Source of the DNA: Larix kaempferi
Lineage: Eukaryota; Streptophyta; Pinopsida; Pinales; Pinaceae
Direction: 5' to 3'
Assembly (NCBI GenBank): GCA_027924585.1
Contig: BSBM01000826.1
Coordinates: 13,485,501-13,549,500, forward strand
Length of the DNA stretch: 64,000 nucleotides
Under the pieces are notes generated by a model. The model was not told where the DNA came from, did no database searches, and was given only the letters and a program-made list of their open reading frames with translations. This document shows, piece after piece, positions 22,963 to 34,322 of this stretch (the stretch's first letter is position 1; every line of letters begins with the position of its first letter). Position numbers and translations under genes: made by a program.

Positions 22963-24052
22963 TGTTATTGGACAATCCACTCGAGCGGACGTGAGCCGGA
23001 TCTCCCTAGCTCAATGTGAGTCTAGAACAAATAGAACAGAATATAAAACTCATTTCCTAGATCTAGTTACAAATCGAGTACTTAGATATCATACCTTTCA
23101 GATCGCGGATCCTTCTCCTTGTTGTTTCTCCAAGTCTCGCGGTCGTCAGATCCCCAGCTGCAAGACCTTTCAAGACAATATGGAAACGATACAAGCAGTA
23201 CAAGATATCTAAACAATAAATGATCTAAACTAATAGTTGAGGAGAATGTTCTAAACATCATCAACGAGACAACATTTATGGAAAGAGATTATATTAACTG
23301 TATAAAAAGTGGGAATACATAGAAAGGATGAAGCTACAACCAAAGCCTCAATGTCGCATCCTCCATCCAACATGTCCAAGCCAAGTCTCCAAGATGGTAC
23401 AAGTTTCCCAATCACCAATATGGATTCTATTAGCATAAGGATACCATAGACCTTCCCCCCTCTCATGGAGAGAGTGGGTGTTTATATAGGGCTAAAGAGA
23501 TAGGGTAGGTTGAGGATTAGGGGGAGATGGTTAAGGGATCTTCCCATAAGGTTAGGAACCAAAATTCCACCTCACTTAGAGCCTAGGGATAGGCCTCCAC
23601 CTCAACAAAATTCTAGAAAGACCTCGAGATTCCCCAAAATAGCCTTTAACCAACCTCGTCGCACCCTGGTAGAGTACACAGAGCGACAAATAGGGGTCGT
23701 TGCACTCTGTAGGAAGACAAAGTGTGACAGTGTCTCACCCTAGTTGACCATAAACTGCGACATGGCACCCTAGATGAAGGAAAAGTGCGACAGCCTACTC
23801 AAAGAGGTCAACCAGGCAGGAAATCTCTCAGTTGGATGTGTTTTAGCCCAAAATGAGGTTAGGGGTCAGAGCAAATAGTTTACACAATGGTCAAGATGAC
23901 GACATTATCACAACGACCATGATGATGACACTTGGTCATAATGATGATACTTGCAACGGTCATGGTGACGACACTGGGTCATGATGACGACACTTGCAAT
24001 ACTTGCGATACTTGAGATACTTGAACAAGGGTGACGACATTTTGGTGTAACA
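22963..24052 (-). repeat. 5' LTR of Gypsy-B
   Basis: The 1090-bp partner of 8078-9169, with intact TGTTATTGG...GGTGTAACA ends. The TATA motif lies at about 23482-23492 (minus). I find no convincing primer-binding site just inside it; bases read on the minus strand are TCTGGAAACCATACTGGCGA, which matches no tRNA end I can name. Confidence 0.85.
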
Positions 24053-24760
24053 ATCAACAGTGGCCAATAGATCCTACCAGCATCGGTGGGCACATGTAGA
24101 TAAATTGTTCGCCCGTTGGAAGGAGAAAGGAGATAACATGAGGATTGGAAACCAGTTGACCGAGATCACGATTTTGGATAGTCTCACAGAAGAGGAAGAA
24201 ATGGCTTGCAATCGGTGCTTATGGAAGTCAAGTATTTTAGGGAGGATGTTGCAGGTCTACAAGGGTAATTGCTAATGTGGAAAGGAGTCACCAGGAACAA
24301 ATTATTGAAATCCAACAGGTGATAGCAGAAATTAAGGAGAGGATGGATGAACAAGTCGGGAGAGTGGAGCGTATTGAGGAGGATTTGAACACCCATTTGC
24401 AAGTTCTGGATGTGGATTCAACCCCAAATAATCCAAATTCATCCTCTTCTGGTCTTGTAGGAAGCAACTTGGACAACATGTGGACACCAAAATGGAAGGA
24501 AATGTTCAATGAAAATCCGCATGGAATGGAGCAGAGCCAGTAGGGTTTCAACATATGTTATAGCTATGTTATGTTTTTTACCTGTCTTTGTTTTTAGGCT
24601 AGTATATAATATTTTCAGTACAAGGGGAAATAGTCATTTTTTGAACTCTATAAAGAACTTTGTAATGTGGAATGACTCTGGGAGTTTCATCACCATTTTT
24701 GTTTCAGCAACAAAAACTTCAGTAGATAGATTAATGTTGTAGGATTATTGTTGTTTAGAT
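24053..24760 (+). mobile_element. LINE 3' part, right of the Gypsy-B insertion
   Basis: Continues the LINE sequence after the duplicated ATCAA. A plus-strand frame at 24277-24543 (contains QVIAEIKERMDEQVGRVERIEEDL, a short coiled coil, then MWTPKWKEMFNEN) was probably part of the LINE C-terminus or its 3' untranslated region. The 3' limit is uncertain; no clear poly(A) tail is seen. Confidence 0.45.
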
Positions 24761-26890
24761 CTTGCCTCAACTATTTTAATATATATAAACTAACCGTTAT
24801 TGTGAAACAAATAGCTAGGGATTGGCTGCCAATAGATCATATTAAAGACAATTTCTACAATTCTTCAAGGTTCATGACTAGATTCAATCTAAGATGCTAA
24901 AAGTGTTGAACTTTGGTTGTAATTGATGTCAACCAATGTCAAAGAGGATGCCAAGTGATTTAGTTCATTGATATCAATTAATGTCAAAGTGGATACAATA
25001 TTCCTATAGCAGTTTGAATAAGTATATGGAAGCCACTTTGAAGAAGTATATGTGTAAGATGGTGAAGGATATGGATACTAGTTTGAAGAAGTATATTTAG
25101 AAGTTGCATCTAGTCTACAGATGTGAGTCCAAAGATAAATCATGTAGATCCATTGTGAGGAAGTACATAAGGAGGATATGTCATGCAAATCCAGAGTGAA
25201 GAAGTACATAAGGAGGATACATAATGCAGATCCGGTGTGAAGAAGTAAATAATGAAGGTATAACATGAAGTAGATAATAATGTATCCTACGACATGTAGT
25301 ACCTGCACAGATATCAAGTCCACCAAGTCATACTCTCTCAAGATAGCATGCAAATAATTGGTTGGACAAAGGTACATGTGCACAAGAAACCAAGGAGTTG
25401 GTCAAGAAAAAGTACAAGTGTGCAAGCATGGAAAGAGAAGATTCTGGAATGCACAAGCAAGCCTGAACATTGTATGGTCAAATATCGGGAGTGTGCAAGC
25501 AACAAGAAACAATGTATCTTTTAACAATCCTGAAAGCGCGCAAGTCTCACCAATCAGAAGATGCTTTCAGTTATTGGAGTGCGCACAAGTTCCAAAAAGG
25601 GTGCAACAGTTGAAGTTAGTATATGCGCACAATCCACAACTGACGACACAATAGGTGTCCAAGTCCCACAAGTGATGGTACCAAAAGGGTCAAAGTCCCA
25701 CCAAGTCGAAGATGAAGTGTATGCAATTTCCACAAAGTATTAATACATTAGGTGTGCAAGACCCATAAGTAATGGTACAACAAGGGTGAAAGTCCCACTA
25801 TCTCGAGGACCATGTTTGTGCAAATCAATGATACATCGAGAGCACAAGACTGCTAAGGTATATGTTTCACCAAGTCATGGACCATGGAAGCGCAAGACTC
25901 ACAAAGGATGACACATCAATAGTGCAAAAGATAACATGTGGCAAAAGCACAATCCGTGAAGCAAGGAAGAAGGAATGCCACAACCAACTTGTGGACATAC
26001 AATCCATGCAGTACATGTATAAATAGAGATACAATTTGGAGATTTGAAATAAGTTTGATGGAGATATTAGAGAACTTCATGTGGAAGATAGAGATTTATA
26101 TTCGAGGCATCAAGGGCTCAAGGACAAAAAAACGTGATCTAGTGAGGAGCCGAGTGCACACATGAAGCATAATGAAATAATGATGGTGTGCATAATGATG
26201 TTGTAAGATCTGTGACGGCTGCGCAAATACTGAAAGGAAGAATCAAAGAAGAATGTGCGAGTGCGCGAAGACTGATTGACAATATCATATACAACACATA
26301 GATAGTCACATATATTGTAAGGAAGAAGTGCATAAACAAAACCGATTTATATCAAATAATGTACATAAGTTTAGCTAATGCACGAAGACTGATGTGAAGT
26401 GTGCGAGGTGAAGAAGTCCATCAGATGGGCGATGAAATAACAACAGTAGAATACAGTACGCACGTCATGATGAGTATGATATGAGACAAGTGCGTTAAAC
26501 TGAAAGAATGAATCATTTGTTGCACATCATGTCGCGGATTGTCTAAAATATTGTGGTACTTAAACGAAACGAACACATCTAAGTAAGTGCATAGTTCCAT
26601 CTAATACTGGTGCATATTCTCAAAACAACAAGCTATAAATTGAAAGCACAATATTAGTCGGTGAGTGTAGTCATACAGTAGCAGAATGATAGAGTAAACC
26701 ATGACGCAAACTGCAAGATCAGAAGCACACAATATATAAAGTAATTCATCATCATAAGTGAAGAAGTGAGTGGAATGAGAAGTCAATTGATGTATGCAGC
26801 ACAATGATAGTGAATCGTCTGCATACAAAGGTAGCGCGCAACATAACAAATATTAGAAGATCAAAATAGTGGCCAGATTCGAAGTTCAGT
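24761..26890. other. Unassigned region with degenerate local repeats
   Basis: No coding motifs. At 25080-25260 the motif GAAGTACATAAGGAGGATA and variants recur. At 25600-25930 phrases like GTGCAAGACCCA..AGT and GATGGTAC recur every 80-100 bases. It looks like an old, diverged tandem array or a retroelement untranslated region. Confidence 0.35.
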
Positions 26891-27110
26891 AAGGAAACAT
26901 CTTATTTGTTCATCTGGGAAGTAGGATGGGGCAAGGAGAAAGGGGTTATAGCCTCCTTCCAGTTGGTGCTGGAGAACACAGGGATTTGGTGCTTCCTTCA
27001 AGTCGATTCCTGTAACACCAAGGGGTCGGCGCCTCCTTCCAGTTGGTACTGGTAAACACAGGAAGTCAATGCTTCCTTGAATGTAAACATGTTATACAAC
27101 TTGATGAGAA
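26891..27110. repeat. Short duplicated motif GCCTCCTTCCAGTTGGT
   Basis: GCCTCCTTCCAGTTGGTGCTGG near 26952 recurs as GCCTCCTTCCAGTTGGTACTGG near 27030, with AACACAGG after each. Local duplication, about 78 bp apart. Confidence 0.6.
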
Positions 27111-27114
27111 CTTT

Positions 27115-27530
27115 ATACTCAAAACGAGAACTCTAGCCATAAAAAATCATATCTTTGCATAAAAAACACCAAAAAAAAAACCAAATAAAAAAGTGGTGCT
27201 ACCGGTAGCACCACTTTTTTGTGTGGTTAAAAATATAAACATGGATCAAAACAATCCTTATTGTTGTTTGCAAAAACCTTAAGATCAAGCTCTAAATTGA
27301 AAACTAATGCTACCGGTAGCACCACTTTTTTTGTGGTTAAAAATATAGACATGGACCAAAACAATCCTTACTGTTTTTTACAAAAACCTTAAAATCAAGC
27401 CCTAAATTGAAAACTAATGCTACTTGTAGCACACTTTTTCAAAAAATCACATTATTATATCATTGTATCATAGTTTAAAACTGTATTTATTAAATCTCTT
27501 AGGAACACTGTATATATCTAGCAATAAAAG
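27115..27530. repeat. ~110-bp tandem repeat with central palindrome
   Basis: Three units whose GCTAC(CGG/TTG)TAGC cores begin at 27198, 27310 and 27419 (112 and 109 bp apart). The first core is the centre of a perfect 34-bp inverted repeat (27187-27220). Confidence 0.85.
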
Positions 27531-27629
27531 AATTTATGATATTGTTCATAATAAAACCATGTATTAAATCATAAAATGTAGAAGTTACTAATTTGGGTGA
27601 ACAAAGGAGAAAGAGGAAGTGCAATATAC

Positions 27630-28395
27630 TCTAAAACGAGAACTATATATAAAGAAAAGAACTCTAGCCATAAAAAAATCTGATTTTGCATCAAAAACAC
27701 AAAAAAACAACCTCAAAATGAACCATGGGTGGTATCATTGTAATCGAAACCATAAAATCACCCTCGGATTGAAAAGTGGACCTCCTAGATTAAAAGAAAA
27801 AATCAAAATGTCAAAATTCAAAACTGCAAAATTTATTAAAAAAAATAAAAATAAAAATAAAAATAAAAAACAAATTTGAAAAGGTATTCGGATGATCCAC
27901 GGTGGTCATTTTCATAGTCGACCACAGAAACCTAAAATCCTTAAAAAACAAATTGTAAAAAAATCAAGATAAAACACAAATTTAAAAAAATACAAATTTA
28001 ATAACAAAAATTAATATTTAAAAAACTAAAAAATGTTCAAACATATTTGAATAAAAATATTTCAAAAAAATCAATTTAAATTTTATTTTTTAAAATTGAT
28101 GTAAAATCATTTCAAAATAAACAAAAAATTAAAAGAAAATCTTTTTTTTTGAAAAAAAAACAATTTAAAATACAAAATTTAAAATTTAAACATATGTAAA
28201 AGATATATAAAAAAAAAACAAAATTAAAAAACTTTTAAAAACAAAATTTCAAATTTCAAAATTGAATTTAAAAAAAAAAAACTATATAAAAAACTTATAT
28301 TTAAAAACAAAACAAAAATTAAAAATTAAAACATAAAACAAAAATTAAAACATATATAAAAAAATAAACTAATTAAAAAAAATAAAAAATAAAAC
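27630..28395. other. A-rich low-complexity tract
   Basis: Long stretches of A-runs with TTTAAAAA and AAAATA motifs, and (AATAAA)n at about 27838-27868. No coding potential that I trust. Confidence 0.7.
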
Positions 28396-28580
28396 ATACC
28401 CCTCTATCTCCCCTCCCCTCTCCTCCCCCATCCCGCCGCCCCTAACTCGCTACCCACTCTCCTCCACTCCCTCCCACTCCCCTCTCCCCCCTCTACCTCC
28501 ACGCCCCCTGCGCCCTTCCTCCTCCCCCATCTCTGCCCCCTCCCCTGGCCCCCACCACCTGTGCCCTGCCCACCTACACC
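28396..28580. repeat. Polypyrimidine (C/T) tract
   Basis: About 185 bases composed mainly of CCTCC, CTCCC and CCCCTC on the plus strand, directly after the A-rich tract. A perfect 8-bp stem (GCGTCGCC/GGCGACGC) follows at about 28612-28635. Confidence 0.75.
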
Positions 28581-28659
28581 CTCTCACGACACGACACGAT
28601 TCTCAAAATCGCGTCGCCGCATAGAGGCGACGCTTGGGCGGAGGAAGGAGTGGGGAGGG

Positions 28660-28874
28660 AGTGGTTTTATCCCATTTGGGTTTCCACGTTAAAATCATAT
28701 GTGTTATGTGTTCCTTGTCTTGGTGCATATATGGAGGAATGATTTTATTTATATTGGATGCATAACTAAAGATCAATATTAAGTTAAGGCTAATATGTTA
28801 AAGAAGGTAAACATTGTTGATAACTGCTCTAATACTGATTCACCCCCCCTCTTAGTATTAAATCGATTCCAACA
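28660..28874 (+). repeat. 3' end of a Copia LTR
   Basis: Contains CCCATTTGGGTTTCCACGT, and CACCCCCCCTCTTAGTATT followed by ATTCCAACA, the usual end of Sirevirus-type Copia LTRs. It is followed at once by a primer-binding site. The LTR start is not determined and may include the A-rich and C/T-rich DNA upstream. Confidence 0.65.
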
Positions 28875-28876
28875 AT

Positions 28877-28890
28877 TGGTATCATAGCAG
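28877..28890 (+). promoter_or_regulatory. Primer-binding site of a Copia element
   Basis: TGGTATCATAGCAG, one mismatch from TGGTATCAGAGC, two bases after the LTR end. Confidence 0.75.
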
Positions 28891-28939
28891 GTGTCTTCAG
28901 CAACAGATCAACGTTTGGAAGATAGATCTGTGCGCAGTT

Positions 28940-29795
28940 ATGGGGAAGGAACATTTTCTAAGTGAAGCACCATGGTTACATGAAGACTCCTGTTTATACA
29001 AACGCTTAGTCGCATAAGCAAGAGACATCATTCACACACAAAGAAGAACGATAGAAGAAATAAAAAGGATAGAAACCAAAACTATGAACATCTTAAAAAG
29101 AAAAGATGAAGAGCAAAAAAAGTTCGTGGCATCTTTTACCAACCAATTACATGAAATGGAAGAGACCTATCAAAATGAAAGCTTGAGGAATAATACCTTG
29201 GAAAGCAAATTGAAGAAGTCATTTGTATAAAATCAGATACTTGAAAATGAGATTACTCTTCTAAAAGAAAAATTGGGGGATGCCACAGAAGAAACGAAAG
29301 AAAAGGTCAAGGAAGTTCTATCACTGAAGGATCAACTACAAAAACAATGTGATGATCAAGTTCATCTTCAAGCAATACAACTAGAAGTGATCTCTCTCAA
29401 AGAAAAGAATTTAGAGTATGAAAAAATGCTTGATGAGAAAAGAATCAAGTTACAGTAAAAGGAAGAAGAAATAGAAAGGATGCAATATCGAGATATGATA
29501 ACTAGAAATTTTGCTAAAAGCACATAAGTATTGAATGAGATTCTTAGCAAGCAAAGACCACCTTGTGAAAAAACTGGCATAGGTTATGAGGATGACTACT
29601 AGAATGTTGTAAAGGAGGTTACACAAATAAACAAGACGAACTTGCGCAATTTTGTTCAATGTTGGAAATGCACAATCACCAGATATATTGAAAAATAGTG
29701 TAACAATGTTGTTTGTTACAAATGCAACAAAATTGGTCACAAGGATCGGGACCGTGATGTTAGAATTTTGATACTTCCGAAACTTGAGTCTTCGT
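28940..29795 (+). pseudogene. gag: Copia (Sirevirus-like) gag remnant
   Basis: A plus-strand frame from ATG 28940 (MGKEHFLSEAPW) with stops at about 29007, 29227, 29457 and 29524. Most of it is Glu/Lys-rich coiled coil (LKEKLGDATEETKEKVKEVL; ISLKEKNLEYEKMLDEK). It ends in a knuckle with a lost last cysteine, CYKCNKIGHKDRDR (about 29720-29762). The capsid (UBN2-type) part is absent, so the first half was deleted. Gag of this family packages the RNA. Nothing of pol follows. Confidence 0.7.
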
Positions 29796-29935
29796 AGATG
29801 TGTGTTTTCCAACATAGCACTGCAGCTAGGAGAGTCAATTACGTCACACATAATGATTACCTACTACATCTTCAAGGGTGTAGTCCAGGAGACTCCATTA
29901 CATCACATGACCAGTTACTACCCACTGTTGTGGGG
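29742..29935 (+). repeat. Block repeated at 33752-33950
   Basis: From CAAGGAT(C/T)GGGACCGTGATG through the first GTAGTCCA(G/A)GAGACTC unit the two blocks agree with few differences, in the same orientation about 4.0 kb apart. Confidence 0.8.
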
Positions 29936-30880
29936 AAAATGCAGCTATAGTTCAAGGGAGAAACTACCAACTTACGGTGATAAAGATAGACTTACAAGCA
30001 TTCTGCAAGTACAACAAATAAATGAAGAGATTAGGGTTTAGAGATGTAGGCACCTTATTCAGAAAGTTGATCCTAGCTTTGCCTCCCTCGCTCTTCAATG
30101 CTTATCCAGTGTTGCAATGCCCAGGCCTGCAAAACAACTTGATACCTTTCTCAAACACATTTGACTACATATATAAGACTGATATCCATAATATAAAGAG
30201 ACATCAAACTATAATTAAACAGTAATCAAATCAGAGACACATCAATAGGTCATATTTGGAAAGAGAAGAATGTCTGATCTTTATTGATGAATGAAAGCAA
30301 GTACATAAAGTTATACCTTCTTCCAAGCTTGGCACTTCACGAAACCTAGATTCAAGGTCTCCTGCTTCTGTTCTCCAAGGATCCCAACCTCTAAGCAACT
30401 ATACTAGGGTTTACCAAAACTGAAGCACAAGAGAGGGGGATGAGGGTCTCCATTCCTCCAGCATAACTTTGTAATTGCGCTTGGTCCCCTTCTATGGCCC
30501 TTCTACCCTCCTTATATAGTCAGTGAGGAAGAGGAAAAGAAGTTACAACCACTCAAGCGGTTTCCCAACCAACGTAACTTACTCGAATTTCGAGATTTTG
30601 AACAAAACAGGGGTGTACGCTACTCTATAGTAGACAAAGTCGCGTACACATGGCAATGGGCGCTACTTTAAATGAGGCAAAGTCGCGTACACATGCTACT
30701 ATTTCAATAGTGGAGTCGCGCTCATGTTAAAAAATGGCCAAAAACAGGCTTTTCTGCTCATTTTCAGGAGATGGTTTGGTCTAGAAAAATGTTCCTAAGG
30801 GTCATATACATCAAATGGGTCAAGAATGAGGTAATTTCAACCATTTTTAGTGTCCCAAATGACTCCTCCATCCACAAATG
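29936..30880. other. Unassigned region
   Basis: No domain motif seen. AAAGTCGCGTACACATG occurs twice (about 30637 and 30681). A putative TATA (CTTATATAGTC) lies at about 30510. It may be untranslated or LTR sequence of the chromovirus to the right. Confidence 0.3.
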
Positions 30881-31290
30881 TCATGTTGTGTGACTGAACT
30901 TGATCTCAAGAAGTGTCGTCATGCGACCAAGGGAAGCAAGTGTCATCACGGACGGAGAGGTGTCATTTCCCCTTGCAAGGTAAGGTGCCCCCATTGGAAA
31001 CCATGACTTCAAAGTTGGAGCAAGGATGGACAATACAATCAGCATGTTTGGCGATCCGAGGGTCAATGAAGTTATGAGTGTTATCAGAATCAATGAGAAT
31101 TGTAAGAGGAAGCTTCTTGAAGTAACCCCTGACCCGCATTGTTTAGGGGGTGGGGACGCCGGATAAAGCATGGAGAGATATCTCTGGTTGTCATCCTGAG
31201 ATGGGGGTTCAATAGACGGATCCTGAATGTGGACCTAATCATCCATTGTATATGGAGTTTCTTGACCAATTGTAGAGGCAGGCGAAGAAG
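30881..31290 (-). pseudogene. Chromovirus protease remnant
   Basis: Minus-strand frames contain TILIDSDNTHNFIDPRIAKH, then VMVSNGGTLPCKG. This is the chromovirus retropepsin with the active-site motif D-S-D instead of D-S-G. A frameshift separates it from the knuckle, and another follows GTLPCKG. No RT is found downstream. Confidence 0.75.
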
Positions 31291-32198
31291 CCATATCCAA
31301 GAGATAGAGCTTTTGTTGAACACATCTATGTCCCCGAGTGAATTTCTCATCACAATTATAACAAAGCCCTTTTTCTCTGCGTGCCTACATCTCTGTTTCA
31401 GACAAATGCTTGATAGGAGTTGGTCGAGGAGCTGGCAGGATGGGAGGTCGTTGAGAACCCATATTTTGGAAGGGAACAAAAGTGGGTTTGGAGCGCTGTT
31501 GGGATGCAATCTTGTCTTTTGACAACTTAGCAAATCCTAGGACTTCCATCATTTTGTTGGGACAGAACATTTTGACCTCTGACCGGATTTCATCCTTAAG
31601 ACCACTGATAAAACAACTCCTGTAGAATTCATGACAATCCTTCTGTGTGATTGGATAGTTTCTCAAATGTTGTCTGATACTCTCTCACAGTGCCACTTTG
31701 ACGAAGTCTAGTGAGTGCTTCGGTGAAGTCATCAAAAGCACTAGGACTAAATCATTGCAAAAGGAGTTGGCAAAAATCTGTCCATTTTGGCTCGTCATGA
31801 GCCTTGATGTACCAACGGTACCATTGAAGGGATTCCTGTTCCAAATGAAAGGATGCAAGTGGAAATTTTTGGACATCAAAAGTATTATGCAGACTGAAAT
31901 ATTGTTCTGCACGATAGATCCATCCAGTTGGATCAGTACCATTAAAGCAACGAAATTCAAGCTTCGGACCACGGAAATTGCTAGAAGAAGAGAACCCATT
32001 GGCAGTCGAAGATTCGCTTTGTCGGTTATTGTTCATGGCTGAATGCTGAAGATGGAGGCTGAGAAATTTCTCATCTAGATCTTGGAGTTTGGTTTGGATG
32101 GCTGCAAGTGCTTCCTCCATGGTTGTTGCTCCTGTGCAGGTGACAACCATAACCAGGAGTTTTTTTTTTGGGGGGGGGGAATGGATAGAAAAACACAA
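31291..32198 (-). pseudogene. gag: Chromovirus gag remnant
   Basis: Minus-strand pieces: TTMEEALAAIQTKLQDLDEK (N-terminal helix), FRCFNGTDPTGWIYRAEQYF and LEQESLQWYRWY (capsid, retrotrans_gag type), then after a frameshift near 31750 CFISGLKDEIRSEVKMF, and a knuckle at about 31340-31385 (CYNCDEKFTRGHRC). The order and the CYNCDEKF..GHRC knuckle are typical of plant chromoviruses of the Reina/Tekay kind. It is transcribed from the LTR at 33154-33558. Confidence 0.8.
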
Positions 32199-33140
32199 AC
32201 AAAAGCTTATTTAGTAAAGGGAAATTTAGATTTGGGAAAAACTTGGAGGGGTAATTGGGGTTTGACTAGGTTTTGGACACTTTCTGATGGACAGGGAAGT
32301 AAAAAATGAGGATTTCAGAAGCGGGGTGAAAGAATGCGAAAAATTGGCAGAGAGGGACAAAGAAGCAGAATTAGGAAAGGAACTCGGTGGTAAAATTTGA
32401 AGGTGATTGGGTGAAATCCGAAGAAGTTATGGAAAACCCTAAAAATAGACAAATGTGGGATTTAGGGCTTTGGGAAGTGGAATTTTGGATAGGGTCCTCA
32501 GGAATGAAATATGCAGAATGGGATTATCGGGGTGTTAGGGAAGTTTCAAGGGAAACGTATTGAAAAAAGGGAGATATGGCCGAAAAACAGAATTTTATAC
32601 TCTTCAGGAATGGATCTGCAACGGCGCGGAAGGGATCTGAAACAGATAGATCTGCAACGACTGGATCTGAAATGGCTAGATCTGGAACGGATTTCAGAAT
32701 GGATCTGAAACGGCATGACAGTGATCGACAACAGTTCAGCTGAAAATAGATATGGACCCCAGGTATGTGCGGCTTCCTGACAGTTCAGGGGTTTCACTTG
32801 GCCACCAATGCTGTCTAACGGCTTGTATTGTGGCAGTTCCCCTCACTCCATGGCTCAGGTAAAACTGATAACCGCTTTGCCACAAGTGACAGCTCTTGGT
32901 TTACCTCACAGGTGGGAACTAGTCAATCAGATAGGGGTCGTTGCCCTTTTCGCTAGCAGGTCCTCTCAATGGGCCAACTACTTTGGGGTTCCTATGGTAC
33001 TCCTCACAATGAGTTTTAGGGATTATTCCCAAGTACTTCCCACATTTAAGCGGATAGGGACTATTACCAGATCCGAAGTTGCAAGAGATATGAAAAAAAA
33101 AAAATTGGCAGAAATTTCACCAAGCGAGCCCAAGAAAGTG
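32199..33140 (-). other. Leader of the chromovirus remnant
   Basis: Non-coding between gag start and primer-binding site. Contains repeated GGATCTG(A/C)AA(C/T)GG motifs at 32605-32715. Confidence 0.55.
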
Positions 33141-33150
33141 CTCTGATACC
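33141..33150 (-). promoter_or_regulatory. Primer-binding site of the chromovirus remnant
   Basis: Minus-strand TGGTATCAGAGCAC, three bases from the LTR. Confidence 0.75.
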
Positions 33151-33153
33151 AGA

Positions 33154-33558
33154 TGTGAAGAACCTGCAATAATTAATTAATGAAAACACACGAGATGGAA
33201 GAAATAACAGAACTCAGAATCACTTTTATATTGATCGCAGGCCACTTCGAGTGGGCAACCTCTTTTGAGCAAGCTCAATACAAATAACTTCACGGTACCT
33301 TCATTGGTCTCAACACAAACTTATATACTAAGTCTAGGCACCGATACCATGGGTCAATACCATGTGTCAATACAAACCATGGGCCAATACAAAATATGGA
33401 TTAACAATTACTATGGGACGACTTACAAAGCATATGCGTCCAACAACAATAATACAAACTATGGATCAACAAATACTATGGGACGACTTACAAAGCATAT
33501 GCGTCCAACAACAATATACTAACAAAGTAAATAGAAGGGTTGGCATGGGTTCCTAACA
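33154..33558 (-). repeat. 5' LTR of the chromovirus remnant
   Basis: 405-bp block with TGTGAAG...CCTAACA ends next to the primer-binding site. Inside, a 64-bp unit (CTATGGGACGACTTACAAAG...) is tandemly duplicated at about 33410 and 33474. The 3' LTR is not in the window, so the element is truncated or rearranged on the left. Confidence 0.7.
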
Positions 33559-33750
33559 CACTCTGCGAACAGAATGAGGTCTCACCCGAGGAAAAGTTAT
33601 AGGGTGGCTACAGAAGCAAGTTTCTATAACCCGGTGATGGGAATCTAGAGAAAATATTTGCTGAGTAGAGTCACACCAACTCCGCATCCACTTCTAATAT
33701 CACAACGCACTTCAGACTGCGCACTAGCAATAGCTATCCACATTGCACTA
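33559..33750. repeat. Block repeated at 34406-34607
   Basis: CACTCTGC(G/A)A..AGAATGAGGTCTCACCCGAGG through CTATCCACATTG is present twice in direct orientation. The right copy lies inside an LTR-like block. Confidence 0.85.
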
Positions 33751-33751
33751 C

Positions 33752-34075
33752 AAGGATTGGGACCGTGATGTTAGAATTTTGATACTTCTGAAACTTGAGT
33801 CTTCGCAGATGTGTGTTGTCCAACATAGCGTTGCAGCTAGGAGAGTCAATTACGTCACACATAGTGACTACCTACTGCATCTTCAGGGGTGTAGTCCAAG
33901 AGACTCAATTACATCACATGACCCATGACTACCCACTACAACCATGTGAGTGTAGTCCAGGAGACATTATGTCACTTAACTCGTGACTACCCGCTACAAC
34001 TCACATATCAAGTGGATACCCTCCCAGGAGACTCAATTATGTCACATAACCTGTGACTACCTGTGTTTCAAACGT
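33752..34075. repeat. Repeat block with ~60-bp tandem units
   Basis: The first part matches 29742-29935. From 33830, units of about 60 bp with (G)GAGACTCAATTA(C/T)(A/G)TCACA and GTGACTACC are repeated about four times. It lies directly downstream, in minus-strand sense, of the Copia RNase H tail, the place where Copia-1 and Copia-2 carry their own arrays. Confidence 0.65.
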
Positions 34076-34088
34076 GCTATGTTACTCA

Positions 34089-34322
34089 TTACTCCCTCTT
34101 GATCTGAACCACTCCAAGCTTGTCCCTAAAGTACTTAAACTTCACCCTTGATAGAGGCTTGGTCAACACATCGACTATCTGCTCCTCTGTCACTATATAT
34201 TGTAGCCTCACTGTTCCTCTCTACACCATATCCCCAATATAGTGATACCTGGTATTGATGTGCTTTGACTTGTCATGAAACAATTGGTTCTCAAAAAACT
34301 TCACACAACTCTGGTTGTTGGT
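34089..34322 (-). pseudogene. Copia RNase H C-terminal fragment
   Basis: Minus-strand frame: NNQSCVKFFENQLFHDKSKH, YHYIGDMV, stop, RGTVRLQYIVTEEQ, DVLTKPLSRVKFKY. It matches the last 75 residues of the Copia-1 and Copia-2 RNase H region and is followed by a GATCAAGAGGGAG polypurine-like tract (34089-34101, minus). The rest of pol is missing on the right. Confidence 0.8.

Larger units (their letters stand above)
8078..24052 (-). mobile_element. Gypsy-B: non-autonomous Ty3-type element (Tat-like), nested
   Basis: Two LTRs of about 1.09 kb (8078-9169 and 22963-24052) in the same orientation are flanked by identical ATCAA (8073-8077 and 24053-24057). Without the nested Copia-1 and its duplicated GAAAC the element is about 8.95 kb. 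Only a zinc-knuckle protein (20164-20784) and a protease (19233-19700) can be read, both on the minus strand. No RT, RNase H or integrase is present between the LTRs. Its protease and its 3' region resemble Tat-A: the block TTCAGACTCTCTAAACATGA occurs at about 10490 (minus) and at 56917 (plus). I infer a derivative that depends on a Tat-type partner. Confidence 0.85.
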
